Source: Oscillospiraceae bacterium (GTDB taxonomy: Bacteria > Bacillota > Clostridia > Oscillospirales > Ruminococcaceae). From it: 64,000 nucleotides of DNA. How positions within the stretch are numbered: position 1 is the stretch's first letter; the number at the start of each line of letters is the position of its first letter. Location: NCBI GenBank assembly GCA_021200565.1, contig JAJQGJ010000002.1, positions 165,351-229,350 on the forward strand, read 5' to 3'. Below, one piece after another: positions 1 to 9,640 of the stretch. The notes beneath the pieces were generated by a model. The model was not told the DNA's origin and did not search any database. It was given only the letters and a program-made list of their open reading frames with translations. Both the position numbers and the translations under genes were made by a program.

Positions 1-577
1 AGACCGCCTTCGCCGTGTCAACAACTCTCCACATAACCGCAATTCCGATTTCAATCGGGTTTCCGAGGCAGTCGTTAATCTTCTGCCTTGAGTTATTGAG
101 AGTCATAATCTTGAGCGAAATCTTCGTATCAGCAGTCAGATTGATCTCGCCTGCGGCGGCATTTACAAAAATCTGCGAAGCCGAAGCTCCGTGCGACCCT
201 GCAACATCTCCCGACTGGCTGAGCTTGGTCTTCGCAGCCGGATTAAATGACACGCAAAACGGATTGACATAGTAGAATCCGTCGCCCTTGAGGGTTCCGA
301 CATACTTTCCGAAGAGAGTGAGAACCCGAGCTTCCTGAGGCTTAAGAACCTTAAGTCCCATAACCGGAATCCAGCCCAGGCAGCACCAGATGAGCCCGAC
401 AGTCAGTAGTACACCGCCAGGCACCATGCTTCCCTCTTCAAGGAGCACACCGCCGGCAATAATCACCAGCACCGACAAAACCATTTCGAAAATAGTCAGA
501 AGCAAAACCGGCATACCTTTCTTCACATTCTTAACCGGAAACTCCTTCATTCCAACATTAATATTCGCCATAGTCAT
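1..577 (-). CDS. SPFH/band 7 domain membrane protein, 3' end outside the window
   Basis: The minus strand reads open from an ATG at 577 to the window edge with no stop, so the C-terminal part is missing. The first 75 residues hold two hydrophobic segments (around residues 22-45 and 52-70). A stomatin/prohibitin-like domain follows, with PQEARVLTLFGKYVG near residue 82 and an NPIEIGIAVMWRVVDT segment close to the edge. SPFH proteins are membrane-anchored scaffolds that organise membrane microdomains. The ATG at 577 is preferred over the one at 571 because AAGGAAAGGA lies about 8 nt upstream. A consensus-like promoter and a perfect palindrome lie just upstream. The family assignment is firm; its role in this organism is unknown. 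Confidence 0.85.
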   Translation of the reverse strand, partial: MTMANINVGMKEFPVKNVKKGMPVLLLTIFEMVLSVLVIIAGGVLLEEGSMVPGGVLLTVGLIWCCLGWIPVMGLKVLKPQEARVLTLFGKYVGTLKGDGFYYVNPFCVSFNPAAKTKLSQSGDVAGSHGASASQIFVNAAAGEINLTADTKISLKIMTLNNSRQKINDCLGNPIEIGIAVMWRVVDTAKAV

Positions 578-620
578 ACATATTCTGTCCTTTCCTTGAT
601 TTACCTCGAAGCTGCATCAA

Positions 621-643
621 AGTAATATCATTTTGATATTACT
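621..643. promoter_or_regulatory. Perfect inverted repeat over the SPFH transcription start region
   Basis: AGTAATATCA is followed after 3 nt by its exact reverse complement. The palindrome starts directly downstream of the -10 box of the SPFH promoter, so it covers the expected start of transcription. This is a typical repressor operator position, but it could also be a hairpin at the 5' end of the mRNA. Confidence 0.5.
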
Positions 644-672
644 ATCATATCATAAGAAAAGGCAGTTGTCAA
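644..672 (-). promoter_or_regulatory. Promoter of the SPFH gene
   Basis: On the minus strand TTGACA (672-667) is followed after 17 nt by TATGAT (649-644). This fits a sigma-A type promoter and lies about 70 nt upstream of the SPFH start. Confidence 0.7.
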
Positions 673-735
673 GGGGTTATGCGGAATTACTTGAATTTCG
701 CAGGAAAAATTTATGTAAAATCTTCGTTTAGTGAG

Positions 736-851
736 TGTAGGGGCGGATATTATCCGCCCGTTGTGGCTCCAACTGTAGGGTTCGGGCTGGATGTAGAAGT
801 TCGCAAGCGAACTTCGGAAGTTTGGCACAGCCAAACTTCTCCGCCCCTACA
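736..851. repeat. R1 repeat, composite copy
   Basis: The left arm is TGTAGGGGC followed by the palindrome typical of R1. The right end, CCGCCCCTACA, closes the element. The interior contains a GAAGTTCGC/GCGAACTTC hairpin and a related AAGTTTGG/CCAAACTT hairpin not seen in the simplest copies. It lies between the SPFH gene and the end of tuf. Confidence 0.75.
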
Positions 852-859
852 AAATCCCC

Positions 860-904
860 GAAAAAACCCAAAGGCGCAAACACTCTTTCGAGCATCTGCG
901 CCTT
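860..904 (-). terminator. Terminator of the str operon after tuf
   Basis: On the minus strand, about 30 nt after the tuf stop, AAGGCGCA pairs with TGCGCCTT around a GC-containing loop and is followed by GGGTTTTTT. This is a clear intrinsic terminator. Confidence 0.8.
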
Positions 905-936
905 CGGTCAACAAAGGGGTCAAGAAAATGTCTTTA

Positions 937-2136
937 TCAAGCGGTTGCGATAACAACGCCAGAGCCTACGGTTCTGCCGCCTTCACGGATAGCGAAGCGG
1001 AGTCCGTTCTCGATAGCAATCGGGGTGATGAGCTCAACGCTGATCTCAACGTTATCACCAGGCATGCACATTTCCTTTCCTTCAGGAAGGGTGATGGTGC
1101 CGGTAACGTCGGTGGTTCTGAAGTAGAACTGAGGACGATAGTTGGTGAAGAACGGAGTATGACGTCCGCCCTCTTCCTTCTTAAGAACGTAAACCTGTCC
1201 CTTGAACTTGGTCAGAGGATGGATGGATCCGGGCTTGCAGAGAACCTGTCCTCTTTCGATGTCCTTTCTCTGAACACCTCTGAGGAGTGCGCCGATGTTG
1301 TCGCCAGCTTCTGCATAATCGAGGGTCTTTCTGAACATTTCAAGACCGGTAACAACGGTCTTAGCTCTCTCCTCGGTGAGACCGATGATCTCAACTTCGT
1401 CGCCGAGCTTAACCTGTCCACGCTCAACTCTACCAGTTGCAACGGTACCACGTCCGGTGATGGTCATGGTGTCCTCAACAGGCATAAGGAACGGCATATC
1501 AGCCTTACGGTCAGGAGTAGGAATATAGGAGTCTACAGCGTCCATGAGTTCCTTGATGCAAGCATACTCAGGAGCGTTAGGATCGGTGGAAGTGGACTCG
1601 AGAGCCTGAAGAGCAGAGCCCTGGATGATCGGAATATCGTCGCCAGGGAAATCATAAGAGGTGAGAAGGTCACGGATGTCCATCTCAACGAGCTCAAGAA
1701 GCTCAGGGTCGTCAACCTGGTCAACCTTGTTCATGAAAACAACGATTGCAGGAACGCCAACCTGACGAGCAAGAAGGATATGCTCTCTGGTCTGAGCCAT
1801 AGGTCCATCAGAAGCAGCAACAACGAGGATAGCGCCGTCCATCTGAGCAGCACCGGTGATCATGTTCTTTACATAGTCAGCATGACCGGGGCAGTCAACG
1901 TGAGCATAGTGACGGTTGTCAGTCTCATACTCTACGTGAGCGGTGTTGATGGTGATACCACGCTCTCTCTCCTCAGGAGCCTTATCGATCATATCGTAAG
2001 CCTCAAACTTTGCCTGACCCTTCATAGCCAGAACCTTGGTGATAGCTGCGGTTAAAGTGGTCTTGCCGTGGTCAACGTGTCCGATGGTGCCTACGTTAAC
2101 GTGGGGCTTGTTTCTTTCAAATTTTTGCTTTGCCAT
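937..2136 (-). CDS. tuf: Elongation factor Tu
   Basis: The 399-residue product is full length for EF-Tu, the GTPase that delivers aminoacyl-tRNA to the ribosome. The GTP-binding motifs are intact: GHVDHGKT at residues 19-26, DCPGH at 81-85 and NKVD at 136-139. Domains 2 and 3 follow and include the conserved [13 protein letters not shown] stretch. The ribosome site GGGAGG lies about 9 nt before the ATG. It is the last gene of rpsL-rpsG-fusA-tuf. A promoter-like sequence in the 111 nt gap after fusA suggests extra transcription of tuf alone. The C-terminus ends in VVIATA, slightly shorter than many relatives, with nothing to suggest damage. Confidence 0.98.
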   Translation of the reverse strand: MAKQKFERNKPHVNVGTIGHVDHGKTTLTAAITKVLAMKGQAKFEAYDMIDKAPEERERGITINTAHVEYETDNRHYAHVDCPGHADYVKNMITGAAQMDGAILVVAASDGPMAQTREHILLARQVGVPAIVVFMNKVDQVDDPELLELVEMDIRDLLTSYDFPGDDIPIIQGSALQALESTSTDPNAPEYACIKELMDAVDSYIPTPDRKADMPFLMPVEDTMTITGRGTVATGRVERGQVKLGDEVEIIGLTEERAKTVVTGLEMFRKTLDYAEAGDNIGALLRGVQRKDIERGQVLCKPGSIHPLTKFKGQVYVLKKEEGGRHTPFFTNYRPQFYFRTTDVTGTITLPEGKEMCMPGDNVEISVELITPIAIENGLRFAIREGGRTVGSGVVIATA

Positions 2137-2173
2137 TGGAATTTCCTCCCTTGAAATTTGTATTGGTACTCTA

Positions 2174-2202
2174 ATATTACCAGATTAGCGACTGAAATGC
2201 AA
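2174..2202 (-). promoter_or_regulatory. Possible internal promoter for tuf
   Basis: On the minus strand TTGCAT and TAATAT are separated by 17 nt in the fusA-tuf gap. The -35 box overlaps the right arm of a 9 bp inverted repeat (GAAATGCAA/TTGCATTTC, 2194-2218). A separate tuf promoter would fit the need for more EF-Tu than EF-G, but the match is only moderate. Confidence 0.4.
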
Positions 2203-2247
2203 GAGAATTTTGCATTTCGTCTCGAAAAAGTTTTGTGAAATTTAGTT

Positions 2248-4332
2248 TTAGTCGTTCGAATGCTTGCGTGAGCTCATAATGTTCTCAGCAACTGACTTCG
2301 GAACATCGGTGTAGCTGTGCGGCTCCATCGTGTACTGTCCTCTGCCCTGAGTCTTGGATCTCAGATCATTCGAATAACCGAACATCTCGGAAAGCGGAAC
2401 CAGTGCGTCTATCTGAGCGACACCAGTGTTGATTTCCTGTCCTAAGATCTGTCCACGGCGTGAGTTGAGGTCGCCGATAGCGGTTCCCATATACTCTTCC
2501 GGAACGATGCAGGCTACCTTCATGATAGGCTCGAGAATAACCGGGTCTGCCTTCTTCATTGCATCCTTGAACGCCATAGAACCGGCAATCATGAATGCAG
2601 TTTCAGAGGAGTCGACCTCGTGGTAAGAACCGTCATAAAGCTCAACCTTGACGTCAACAACAGGATAACCAGCCAGAACGCCAGACTTCATAGCTCCCTG
2701 AATACCCTTGTCTACAGCCGGAATGAATTCCTTCGGAATAGCACCGCCGACGATAGCGTTGGTGAACTCGTAGCCCTTGCCCGATTCGTTCGGAGAAAGT
2801 CTGATCTTGACGTGACCATACTGTCCCTTACCACCAGACTGACGTGCATACTTGCACTCGACGTCTGAAAGCTTTCTGACAGTTTCCTTGTAAGCAACCT
2901 GAGGTGCACCAACATTTGCTTCAACCTTGAATTCACGGAGCATTCTGTCAACGATGATTTCGAGGTGCAGCTCGCCCATTCCGGCGATGATGGTCTGACC
3001 GGTTTCTTCATCCGTCCAGGTCTTGAAGGTCGGGTCTTCCTCGGCAAGCTTGTTAAGAGCTATAGCCATCTTTTCCTGACCAGCCTTGGTCTTCGGCTCG
3101 ATAGCAAGCTGGATAACAGGATCCGGGAATTCCATAGATTCAAGAATGATCGGGTGCTTTGCGTCACAAAGTGTGTCACCAGTTGTTGTATTCTTGACGC
3201 CGACTACTGCATAGATGTCTCCAGCATAGCAGGTGTCGATGTCCTTACGGTGATTTGAGTGCATCTGAAGGACTCTACCCATTCTTTCGTTAGTGTCCTT
3301 TGTGCAGTTCAGAACCGTTTCGCCTGCGTTAAGTGTTCCCGAGTAAACTCTGAAGAAGCAGAGCTTTCCGACGAACGGGTCTGTAGCAATCTTGAAAGCG
3401 AGCGCTGCAAACGGAGCGTTGTCGTCAGAAGGTCTTGTCTCCTCCTCGCCGGTCTCGGGGTTGACGCCCTTGATGTCTTCGATGTCGGTAGGAGCCGGCA
3501 TATAGTCTACAATCGCATCAAGGAGCTTCTGAACGCCCTTGTTCTTATAGGATGTTCCGCAGACAACGGGAACCATCTTGTTAGCGATTGTAGCCGCTCT
3601 GATTCCGGTCTTGAGCTCCTCTATAGTGAGCTCGCCGCCGTCTAGATACTTCTCCATAAGGTCGTCATTAAGCTCGGCTACCGACTCGATGAGCTGCTGA
3701 TGATACTTCTCAGCCTCTTCTTTCATGTTCTCAGGAATTTCTTCAACCCTGATGTCGGTTCCGAGTTCGTTATAGTAAACATAAGCCTTCATCTCAAGGA
3801 GATCTATGATTCCCTTGAAGAAGGTTTCGCTTCCGATAGGAAGCTGTATTGGAACAGCGTTAGCCTTGAGACGCTGATGGATCATGTCGAGGACATGGTA
3901 GAAGTTCGCACCCATGATGTCCATCTTGTTGACGTAAATCATACGGGGAACATTATACTTGTCCGCCTGTCTCCAAACAGTTTCGGTCTGCGGCTCAACG
4001 CCTCCCTTGGCACACAAAACTGTTACTGCACCGTCAAGAACTCTTAAAGATCTCTCAACCTCAACAGTAAAGTCAACGTGACCGGGGGTGTCGATGATAT
4101 TGATTCTATGACCCTTCCAGTATGCAGTGGTTGCAGCTGAGGTGATAGTGATACCTCTCTCCTGCTCCTGCTCCATCCAGTCCATCGTTGCGGCACCGTC
4201 GTGAACCTCGCCGAGCTTGTGGTTGATTCCCGTGTAGTAGAGAATACGCTCGGTTGTGGTTGTCTTGCCGGCATCGATATGAGCCATAATTCCGATGTTT
4301 CGGGTCATCGACAAAGATACATCTCTTGCCAT
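2248..4332 (-). CDS. fusA: Elongation factor G
   Basis: The 694-residue product is the usual length for EF-G, the GTPase that drives ribosomal translocation. The G domain shows AHIDAGKT at residues 17-24, DTPGH at 81-85 and NKMD at 135-138. The C-terminal domains contain GMGELHLEI and the RRGQILG stretch typical of the translocase, with no TetM-like divergence. It lies between rpsG and tuf in the standard str order. An AGGA-type ribosome site lies about 9 nt before the ATG. Confidence 0.98.
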   Translation of the reverse strand: MARDVSLSMTRNIGIMAHIDAGKTTTTERILYYTGINHKLGEVHDGAATMDWMEQEQERGITITSAATTAYWKGHRINIIDTPGHVDFTVEVERSLRVLDGAVTVLCAKGGVEPQTETVWRQADKYNVPRMIYVNKMDIMGANFYHVLDMIHQRLKANAVPIQLPIGSETFFKGIIDLLEMKAYVYYNELGTDIRVEEIPENMKEEAEKYHQQLIESVAELNDDLMEKYLDGGELTIEELKTGIRAATIANKMVPVVCGTSYKNKGVQKLLDAIVDYMPAPTDIEDIKGVNPETGEEETRPSDDNAPFAALAFKIATDPFVGKLCFFRVYSGTLNAGETVLNCTKDTNERMGRVLQMHSNHRKDIDTCYAGDIYAVVGVKNTTTGDTLCDAKHPIILESMEFPDPVIQLAIEPKTKAGQEKMAIALNKLAEEDPTFKTWTDEETGQTIIAGMGELHLEIIVDRMLREFKVEANVGAPQVAYKETVRKLSDVECKYARQSGGKGQYGHVKIRLSPNESGKGYEFTNAIVGGAIPKEFIPAVDKGIQGAMKSGVLAGYPVVDVKVELYDGSYHEVDSSETAFMIAGSMAFKDAMKKADPVILEPIMKVACIVPEEYMGTAIGDLNSRRGQILGQEINTGVAQIDALVPLSEMFGYSNDLRSKTQGRGQYTMEPHSYTDVPKSVAENIMSSRKHSND

Positions 4333-4484
4333 ACAAATCCTCCATGCCCCTTTGTGAGGGCGATTTTACCCCTGGCAATGCTATAAGCCTTGCCAGTGCA
4401 GTACTGTCTAACCCAAAAACAGACTGCCGAAAGAAAATACTTTTCTTAAAGATGACAATACGTACTTTCGCACGCCGTCGGAAA

Positions 4485-4955
4485 TTACCAACGGAAATGA
4501 GCAAACGCCTTGTTTGCCTCAGCCATCTTGTGAGTGTCCTCACGCTTCTTGACAGCAGCACCTGTACCGTTCATGGCATCCATGATTTCGCCTGCAAGCT
4601 TTTCCTTCATGGTCTTCTCATGTCTGTCACGTGCATACTTTGTGAGCCATCTTAAGCCCAATGTCTGTCTTCTTGCCGGACGTACTTCCATAGGAACCTG
4701 GTAGGTAGCTCCTCCTACACGGCGAGCCTTAACCTCAAGGTTCGGCATTACGTTTTCCATAGCCTGCTCGAAAGCTTCGAGAGCCGGCTTGCCGGACTTT
4801 GTTTCTACAATTTCGAATGCGTCGTACACAATCTTCTGAGCTACGCCCTTCTTGCCGTCAACCATAATGTTGTTTATGAGACGAGTGACGAGCTTAGAAT
4901 TATACACCGGATCTTCCAAAACATCACGTTTTGCAATATTACCTCTTCTTGGCAC
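4485..4955 (-). CDS. rpsG: 30S ribosomal protein S7
   Basis: S7 binds the 3' major domain of 16S rRNA and starts assembly of the 30S head. The GTG at 4955 gives 156 residues beginning [13 protein letters not shown], which matches the family length and start. GGAGGG lies about 8 nt before that GTG. The ATG at 4973 would add six residues and would place the ribosome site inside the gene, so I reject it. The gene follows rpsL after a 206 nt gap with small hairpins. Confidence 0.96.
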   Translation of the reverse strand: MPRRGNIAKRDVLEDPVYNSKLVTRLINNIMVDGKKGVAQKIVYDAFEIVETKSGKPALEAFEQAMENVMPNLEVKARRVGGATYQVPMEVRPARRQTLGLRWLTKYARDRHEKTMKEKLAGEIMDAMNGTGAAVKKREDTHKMAEANKAFAHFRW

Positions 4956-5161
4956 TTCGCTTCCCTCCTTCATTAAAAAATGTTATCATGGGTACTCGTT
5001 TTCACCCGAGAAAAGCTGTCGGAATTGCTGTCTTCAAGCTCTCCCGCAGTGACCCCGTCAGTCCAATAGAGATTAACTTACGAACGCCGTTCGTATATAT
5101 ATGTTAACCCCACAGACTGTGGTGGATTTTTACTTAGTTTTGCTTTTCAGCGTTTTCTGGC

Positions 5162-5584
5162 TTACTTCTTTGCAGCCTTCGGTCTCTTTGCACCGTACTT
5201 GGATCTTGCCTGCATTCTCTTGGCAACGCCCTGAGTATCAAGAGTTCCTCTGATGATGTGGTAACGAACACCAGGGAGGTCCTTAACTCTGCCGCCTCTG
5301 ATGAGAACTACACTGTGCTCCTGAAGGTTGTGTCCGATTCCGGGGATGTAAGCAGTGACTTCTGTGCCGTTTGTAAGGCGGACTCTTGCGATCTTTCTCA
5401 TAGCAGAGTTAGGCTTCTTAGGAGTCTGGGCCTTTACAGCAGTGCAGACGCCTCTCTTCTGAGGGCAGGACAAATCGACGCTGACTTTCTTCTTGGAGTT
5501 GTAAATCTTCTGAAGTGCGGGAGCAGTGGACTTGTAGACAGAAACTTCTCTTCCCTTGCGAACCAACTGGTTAAAGGTAGGCAT
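5162..5584 (-). CDS. rpsL: 30S ribosomal protein S12
   Basis: S12 sits at the decoding centre and controls translational accuracy. The 140-residue product starts [13 protein letters not shown] and contains [16 protein letters not shown] and the conserved [26 protein letters not shown] loop region, where streptomycin resistance changes usually occur. Both conserved lysine sites look wild type. GAAAGGAGAG lies directly before the ATG at 5584; longer readings run into the leader. It is the first gene of the str operon. Confidence 0.97.
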   Translation of the reverse strand: MPTFNQLVRKGREVSVYKSTAPALQKIYNSKKKVSVDLSCPQKRGVCTAVKAQTPKKPNSAMRKIARVRLTNGTEVTAYIPGIGHNLQEHSVVLIRGGRVKDLPGVRYHIIRGTLDTQGVAKRMQARSKYGAKRPKAAKK

Positions 5585-5625
5585 GTTTTCTCTCCTTTCA
5601 TAAAAATTTGGTTGTGGACATAAAC

Positions 5626-5673
5626 CGGAAGTTGCAAAGCAACTTCTTAGATGGCTACGCCAGTAGCCATCTG
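5626..5673 (-). promoter_or_regulatory. Two hairpins in the str operon leader
   Basis: In the rpsL leader, GATGGCTAC pairs with GTAGCCATC (5652-5673), and GAAGTTGC pairs with GCAACTTC (about 5626-5645). The second hairpin closely resembles one in the argC leader and others near R2 copies, so it may be a dispersed hairpin and not a specific control site. Confidence 0.4.
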
Positions 5674-5688
5674 TCCGCACACTATTTC

Positions 5689-5717
5689 ATTATAATTGTT
5701 GACTAAGCAAATGTCAA
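5689..5717 (-). promoter_or_regulatory. Promoter of the str operon
   Basis: On the minus strand a perfect TTGACA (5717-5712) is followed after 17 nt by a perfect TATAAT (5694-5689), about 100 nt upstream of rpsL. Confidence 0.85.
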
Positions 5718-5821
5718 GAAAAATTTTTCAGAAAAAAGCGACGAATTTGCGCTCAGCAAACCCATCATTACTGGTGGTTTTGTGCAAATAAAATGCAAAA
5801 GCGGAATATAAGATATAAAAT

Positions 5822-5849
5822 GAAGAAGACGCCAAAAGGCGTCTTCTTC
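5822..5849 (-). terminator. Terminator after tRNA-Leu
   Basis: A perfect 12 bp stem, GAAGAAGACGCC with its complement and a 4 nt loop, lies about 20 nt past the tRNA 3' end. It is followed on the minus strand by ATTTTAT. The U tract is short, so the strength is uncertain. Confidence 0.65.
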
Positions 5850-5869
5850 AGCAGCTCGCTTGCGAGCTG

Positions 5870-5956
5870 TGGTGCCGGTGACCGGGGTCGAACCGGTACG
5901 GTATCTCTACCACTGGATTTTGAGTCCAGCACGTCTGCCAATTCCATCACACCGGC
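5870..5956 (-). tRNA. tRNA-Leu, anticodon CAA
   Basis: The 87 nt RNA has a 7 bp acceptor stem (GCCGGTG with CACCGGC), discriminator A and an encoded CCA end. The anticodon stem CTGGA/TCCAG encloses a loop with CAA, which reads UUG. A long variable arm (GGTAGAGATACC) marks it as class II, as expected for leucine. The T arm contains GGTTCGACCCC. Confidence 0.95.
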
Positions 5957-5969
5957 AGGCACAGATTAA

Positions 5970-5998
5970 AGTATATCACAAGAACCAGAGGTTGTCAA
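5970..5998 (-). promoter_or_regulatory. Promoter of tRNA-Leu
   Basis: On the minus strand TTGACA and TATACT are spaced by 17 nt, about 14 nt upstream of the mature tRNA 5' end. Confidence 0.75.
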
Positions 5999-6028
5999 GC
6001 GTTTTTTGAGACAAAATAGCGGCGTTCG

Positions 6029-6391
6029 CTATCTCCTCCCAAACCTGTCCCCAAACACCTTTCCAAGGACAATTCCCAGCAATGTTGCAAGCATGATGAG
6101 TATGACATATATCCACGCTGTCGAGTTGAAGAAAATACTGACGCAGGGAATGAATGCGCAGCCGGATTCGAGGGCGACGAGCCATTCGCTGCCGTGGTTT
6201 CTTCCGTAGAAGAAGCCGACAATCAAACCGCAGCAGAGGTCAAACATCGGGAGCATGTTATAGATTGAGCCTATTGCTGCACTGTACTCCTCGCCGACAT
6301 TCGAGACAACAGCTATCAGAATTATCGGCATAGCGTAGAAAAATACTATCATCGTGATAAAATAAGGAAGCGTTCTTTCAAATCTTTCCAT
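6029..6391 (-). CDS. Small membrane protein of unknown function downstream of RqcH
   Basis: The 120-residue product starts MERFERTLPYFITMIVFF and has four likely membrane segments (about residues 10-30, 42-60, 68-88 and 92-112), ending in a short basic tail DRFGRR. I do not recognise the family. The ATG at 6391 lies 8 nt after the rqcH stop, so the genes are probably transcribed together; an earlier start would overlap rqcH. The ribosome site is weak (GTAGG). Its place next to a ribosome quality-control factor may be coincidence. Confidence 0.7.
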   Translation of the reverse strand: MERFERTLPYFITMIVFFYAMPIILIAVVSNVGEEYSAAIGSIYNMLPMFDLCCGLIVGFFYGRNHGSEWLVALESGCAFIPCVSIFFNSTAWIYVILIMLATLLGIVLGKVFGDRFGRR

Positions 6392-6398
6392 GCTGAGC

Positions 6399-8162
6399 CT
6401 ACTTTCTGTCTGATTTGAGAGCCTCAACCGTCTCCTCGTCGGGAGTGACATAGAGGGTCTTCTGGTTGGTGAAGATTACCATTCCCGGCTTGCCGCCGGA
6501 CGGCTTTTTGACGTAACGGACAAGGGTATAGTCCACCGGAACTAGAGAAGAATTCCGTGCAGACGAGTTATAAGCCGCAATAAGTGCCGCCTCCTCGATG
6601 GTCCTTTCCGGAACGTCTCCGCCGTGCGCCGAAATTATGACATGCGAGCCGGTGAAGTCCTTCGTGTGGAGCCAGATGTCCGTCTTCTCGGCAGTTTTGA
6701 GAGTGAGCTGGTCGTTCTGGCGGTTGTTTCTTCCAACCTGAATCCTGAATCCGTCTGAAGAGCGGTACTCGATAGGAGGAAGCGGCTTTGAAGCCTTCCC
6801 TTTCGAGCGTGCCAGTCTCACGTATCCCTCAGAAGCGAGTTCCGCCTTTATTTCAGCCAGTTCTCCTTCGGAAGAGGCACGGCTCAGCGAATCGAAAACC
6901 GATTCGAGATATTTTATCTCGCTCTCGCCGGATGCTATCAGCTCACGGAGCTTGCGGTCTGCGGTGTCGGCTTTTCTGTATTCCCTATAGTACTGCTGCG
7001 CATTCTGAGCCGGAGTCAGCCTGCGGTCAAGCGAAATAGTGACCTCCGGGCAATTCTCATCATAGAAATTTTCAAGAACTGCGCTTCCGTCGCCCTTTTC
7101 GATCCGATACAGGTTCGCCATAATGAGGTCGCCCTTGATTCTGAGCTCATCCCGGTTCTCGCAGTCTTTCAATTCAAGCTTCTGCGCCGCAACTCTGCGC
7201 TCTGTTCTCTCGCTCAGGCTCATAACAAGCTTGAATAGGTCCTGTGCACGCTGCCTCGTCTGAAGTGCGGTATCACGTTCACGATAGAAGCTGTCCAAAA
7301 GCTCCGACGGGCTGTCATATTCTCTCGAAATCATCAGATTTCCATACTGATGGATGTCCACGAAACAGAAATCCTTCATAAGCCCGCTTTTGTCTTTCAG
7401 GATCACATACTTGTTCCTGCCAGCTTCGATGTCGCTTGCAGTGTTATTTAAGTAGAAGAGAAGCCGCCCCATCTCGTCATCCGAAAATTCGCTTGCCGGC
7501 TTCTCGCCGCCACGAAGGGCATAGAAAACCGCTTCCCTTGCAAAAACAGGCGAGATTCCCTCGATTATCTTTACGAGTGTTTTCGACGGGTCTTTTTGTG
7601 AAGACGAGCGCATACCAAGCTCGAGCGCAGTCTTATCTATTTCGAAAAGGCTCATCCTCTCATCTCTTGGCGGAAGCGAATAGGCAATTCCCGGCAAAAC
7701 AAGCCTAACGCTCGACATGTCCTCGCTGACACGCTTTATCGAGTCGATGACTCTTCCGTCCTGATTTACGAGAACGACGTTTGAGCATCTGCCCATAATC
7801 TCAGCGGTAAGGGTCAGTGTAACCCTGTCACCGAACTCGTCAGTCGCCTCGAAATCGAAATTGAGGATTCTCTCAAACCCATCCTGCCGGATGTCGATAA
7901 GCTTCGCCGAGCCGAGGTGCTTCCGGAGGAGCATACAAAACATCGGCGGAGTTTTTGGGTTTTCAAGCTCGCTGTGGCTGAGGTGAACCCTCGCAGTACC
8001 AGCATTCGCCGAAAGGAGAACCTTCTTTGTTCCCTCAGACAGCGTCCGAAAGCTTATTATTAAATTGTCCCGTGATGGCTGATGGATCTTGTCCACCCGT
8101 GCCCCAATGAGGCTTGCCATCTCTTTTCTAAGAAGACTTAAATAAACACCATCTAAAGCCAA
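6399..8162 (-). CDS. rqcH: RqcH/NFACT family ribosome quality-control protein
   Basis: The product has 587 residues. Bacterial RqcH binds stalled 50S subunits and recruits tRNA-Ala to add a C-terminal alanine tail that marks the nascent chain for degradation. Older annotation calls the family fibronectin-binding protein. Visible are the NFACT-N region with the DxxR-type VDKIHQPSRDNLII motif (residues 23-36), a helix-rich middle part with coiled coil around 290-430, and the NFACT-R (DUF814) domain near 460-575 with DIWLHTKDFTGSHVII. The start is TTG at 8162, with GGAGG about 8 nt upstream. It lies in an operon with nif3-like and trmK genes. Confidence 0.93.
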   Translation of the reverse strand: MALDGVYLSLLRKEMASLIGARVDKIHQPSRDNLIISFRTLSEGTKKVLLSANAGTARVHLSHSELENPKTPPMFCMLLRKHLGSAKLIDIRQDGFERILNFDFEATDEFGDRVTLTLTAEIMGRCSNVVLVNQDGRVIDSIKRVSEDMSSVRLVLPGIAYSLPPRDERMSLFEIDKTALELGMRSSSQKDPSKTLVKIIEGISPVFAREAVFYALRGGEKPASEFSDDEMGRLLFYLNNTASDIEAGRNKYVILKDKSGLMKDFCFVDIHQYGNLMISREYDSPSELLDSFYRERDTALQTRQRAQDLFKLVMSLSERTERRVAAQKLELKDCENRDELRIKGDLIMANLYRIEKGDGSAVLENFYDENCPEVTISLDRRLTPAQNAQQYYREYRKADTADRKLRELIASGESEIKYLESVFDSLSRASSEGELAEIKAELASEGYVRLARSKGKASKPLPPIEYRSSDGFRIQVGRNNRQNDQLTLKTAEKTDIWLHTKDFTGSHVIISAHGGDVPERTIEEAALIAAYNSSARNSSLVPVDYTLVRYVKKPSGGKPGMVIFTNQKTLYVTPDEETVEALKSDRK

Positions 8163-8177
8163 ATTAAAACCTCCGGT

Positions 8178-8963
8178 TTATACCGTTTTTGCCAAAAAGC
8201 TCTCTAACGAAACCACAAACTCAACATCCGTAAACTTCTTACTTAAAACTTCCTTCAGATACTCCATCGCTATGGTTTCAGTCTCAAAGTGCCCGGCGTC
8301 GATGAGGGTGATGCCGAGGCGCTCAGCTTCGATGAAGTTATCCTGCTTCACGTCTCCCGAAATATAGGCGTCGCAGCCCATTTCATATGCGTTTCCAAGA
8401 TACGAGCCGCCAGCTCCGGAAATCATGCCGACGGTTTTTATATTCCGGTTGCCAGCTACGTACTTGATAGCTATGCAGCCAAACCTCTCCTTGCAGAGCT
8501 TTGCGAGCTCATCAGGAGTCATCTCTTTGTCAGTCTCACCAACTGCACCATAGCCTACTACCCGACCTGTCACCGGGTCATTACGGTTTATATCTACTAT
8601 CTTGTGAAGATTCTTAAGCCCAAGCTTATCCACCATCATGTCGCTGATGCCATATTCGGCACTGTCTAAGTTGGTGTGGGACGAGATGCAAGCTATGCCT
8701 TTTCTGAACATCAGAGCTGCCGGAACTGTAGGATCAAGGCTCTTGAGCGGGTGGAAGATAACCGGATGATGGGTTAAAATCAGCTGGCAGCCGAGTTTTT
8801 CGGCTTCCAGAATTGCAGGAATCGAAGCGTCGAGGGCACAAAGAGCCTTTGTGACCGGTTCATCACCGTCACCGACCAGCAGCCCCGAATTGTCCCAGCT
8901 GTCCTGCGTGCGGTATGGCGCAAAGCTGTCTATATAATTGTAAATATCTCTTACTGTAGTCAT
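8178..8963 (-). CDS. Nif3-like dinuclear metal centre protein
   Basis: The 261-residue product belongs to the Nif3/YqfO family. It has the metal-binding histidines of LILTHHPVIFHPLKS (about residues 60-74), the SSHTNLDSAE segment near 93-103, and the C-terminal DAGHFETE with its His and Glu ligands near 222-229. The biochemical role of the family is not settled. It overlaps the stop of trmK by 4 nt (ATGA), so the two are translationally coupled, an arrangement common in Firmicutes. Firmicute relatives often carry a PII-like insert; this copy is short and lacks a full one. Confidence 0.9.
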   Translation of the reverse strand: MTTVRDIYNYIDSFAPYRTQDSWDNSGLLVGDGDEPVTKALCALDASIPAILEAEKLGCQLILTHHPVIFHPLKSLDPTVPAALMFRKGIACISSHTNLDSAEYGISDMMVDKLGLKNLHKIVDINRNDPVTGRVVGYGAVGETDKEMTPDELAKLCKERFGCIAIKYVAGNRNIKTVGMISGAGGSYLGNAYEMGCDAYISGDVKQDNFIEAERLGITLIDAGHFETETIAMEYLKEVLSKKFTDVEFVVSLESFLAKTV

Positions 8964-9640
8964 TTTTCAGCCTCCCCGAGGAGCCTTTCCAGCTCATCAG
9001 CCGTCGATTCAAGCTCACTCACTTCATCAATATCCGGATTTAACGCCTTTTTCATGCCGTTTGCAGCATCTCTCAGGCGTTTTACCTGCGCCGCCAGATA
9101 TTCTCTCGAAATTTCTTCGCCGAGATCAAGTCCCGAAGCCAGGCATTCCGCCTGGGCAAGAATTTTCACTTCGCCGGAATACTTCGCATTTATCACGGGA
9201 TAGGTAAACTTCCCGTCGGCAACGGCTTTCTGCTCCGAAATCTCAAAGCCGTTCCGTGAAAGCCAGTCAATCAGCTCCCAGGAGCGGGTGTTCGGCTGCA
9301 GAATCAGGTTGGCTCTTTCAGCCTTGTCCTTATCATTTGCAAGAATATCCCTTATCATCTCGCCGCCCATTCCGGCGATGACGATGTCCGAAATGCTGTC
9401 GTCCGAAAGCTTTGTGAGCCCGTCCGAAAGAACCGTCTCAATCCTGTTTTCAAGCCCGGCAGCTGCAATATTCTTCTTTGCAAAGGAAAGCGGACCCTCG
9501 GCAATGTCGCAGGCATAAGCCCGGTCACATCTTCTGGAACTGACAAGATAAATCGGAAGCCAGGCATGGTCAGTCCCGATGTCAGCTACCACTCTGCCGC
9601 AAACCATTTCCGAGCAGCACAAAAGCCTCTTACTCAGCAT
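8960..9640 (-). CDS. trmK: tRNA (adenine(22)-N1)-methyltransferase
   Basis: TrmK methylates N1 of A22 in the tRNA D-loop region using SAM. The 226-residue product starts MLSKRLLCCSEMV and has the SAM motif VVADIGTDHAWLPIYL (about residues 18-33), an ACDIAEGP motif and the family signature IVIAGMGGEMI near 95-105. A C-terminal coiled coil follows. I chose the ATG at 9640, which overlaps the upstream gene by 11 nt. A TTG at 9673 would add 11 residues with no better ribosome site. The gene is coupled to the downstream nif3-like gene. Confidence 0.92.
   Translation of the reverse strand: MLSKRLLCCSEMVCGRVVADIGTDHAWLPIYLVSSRRCDRAYACDIAEGPLSFAKKNIAAAGLENRIETVLSDGLTKLSDDSISDIVIAGMGGEMIRDILANDKDKAERANLILQPNTRSWELIDWLSRNGFEISEQKAVADGKFTYPVINAKYSGEVKILAQAECLASGLDLGEEISREYLAAQVKRLRDAANGMKKALNPDIDEVSELESTADELERLLGEAEK

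Noticed and set aside
679-2055. A 458-codon plus-strand frame opposite tuf
   Set aside because: It is the complement of a highly biased, conserved gene, has no ribosome site and no recognisable protein features.
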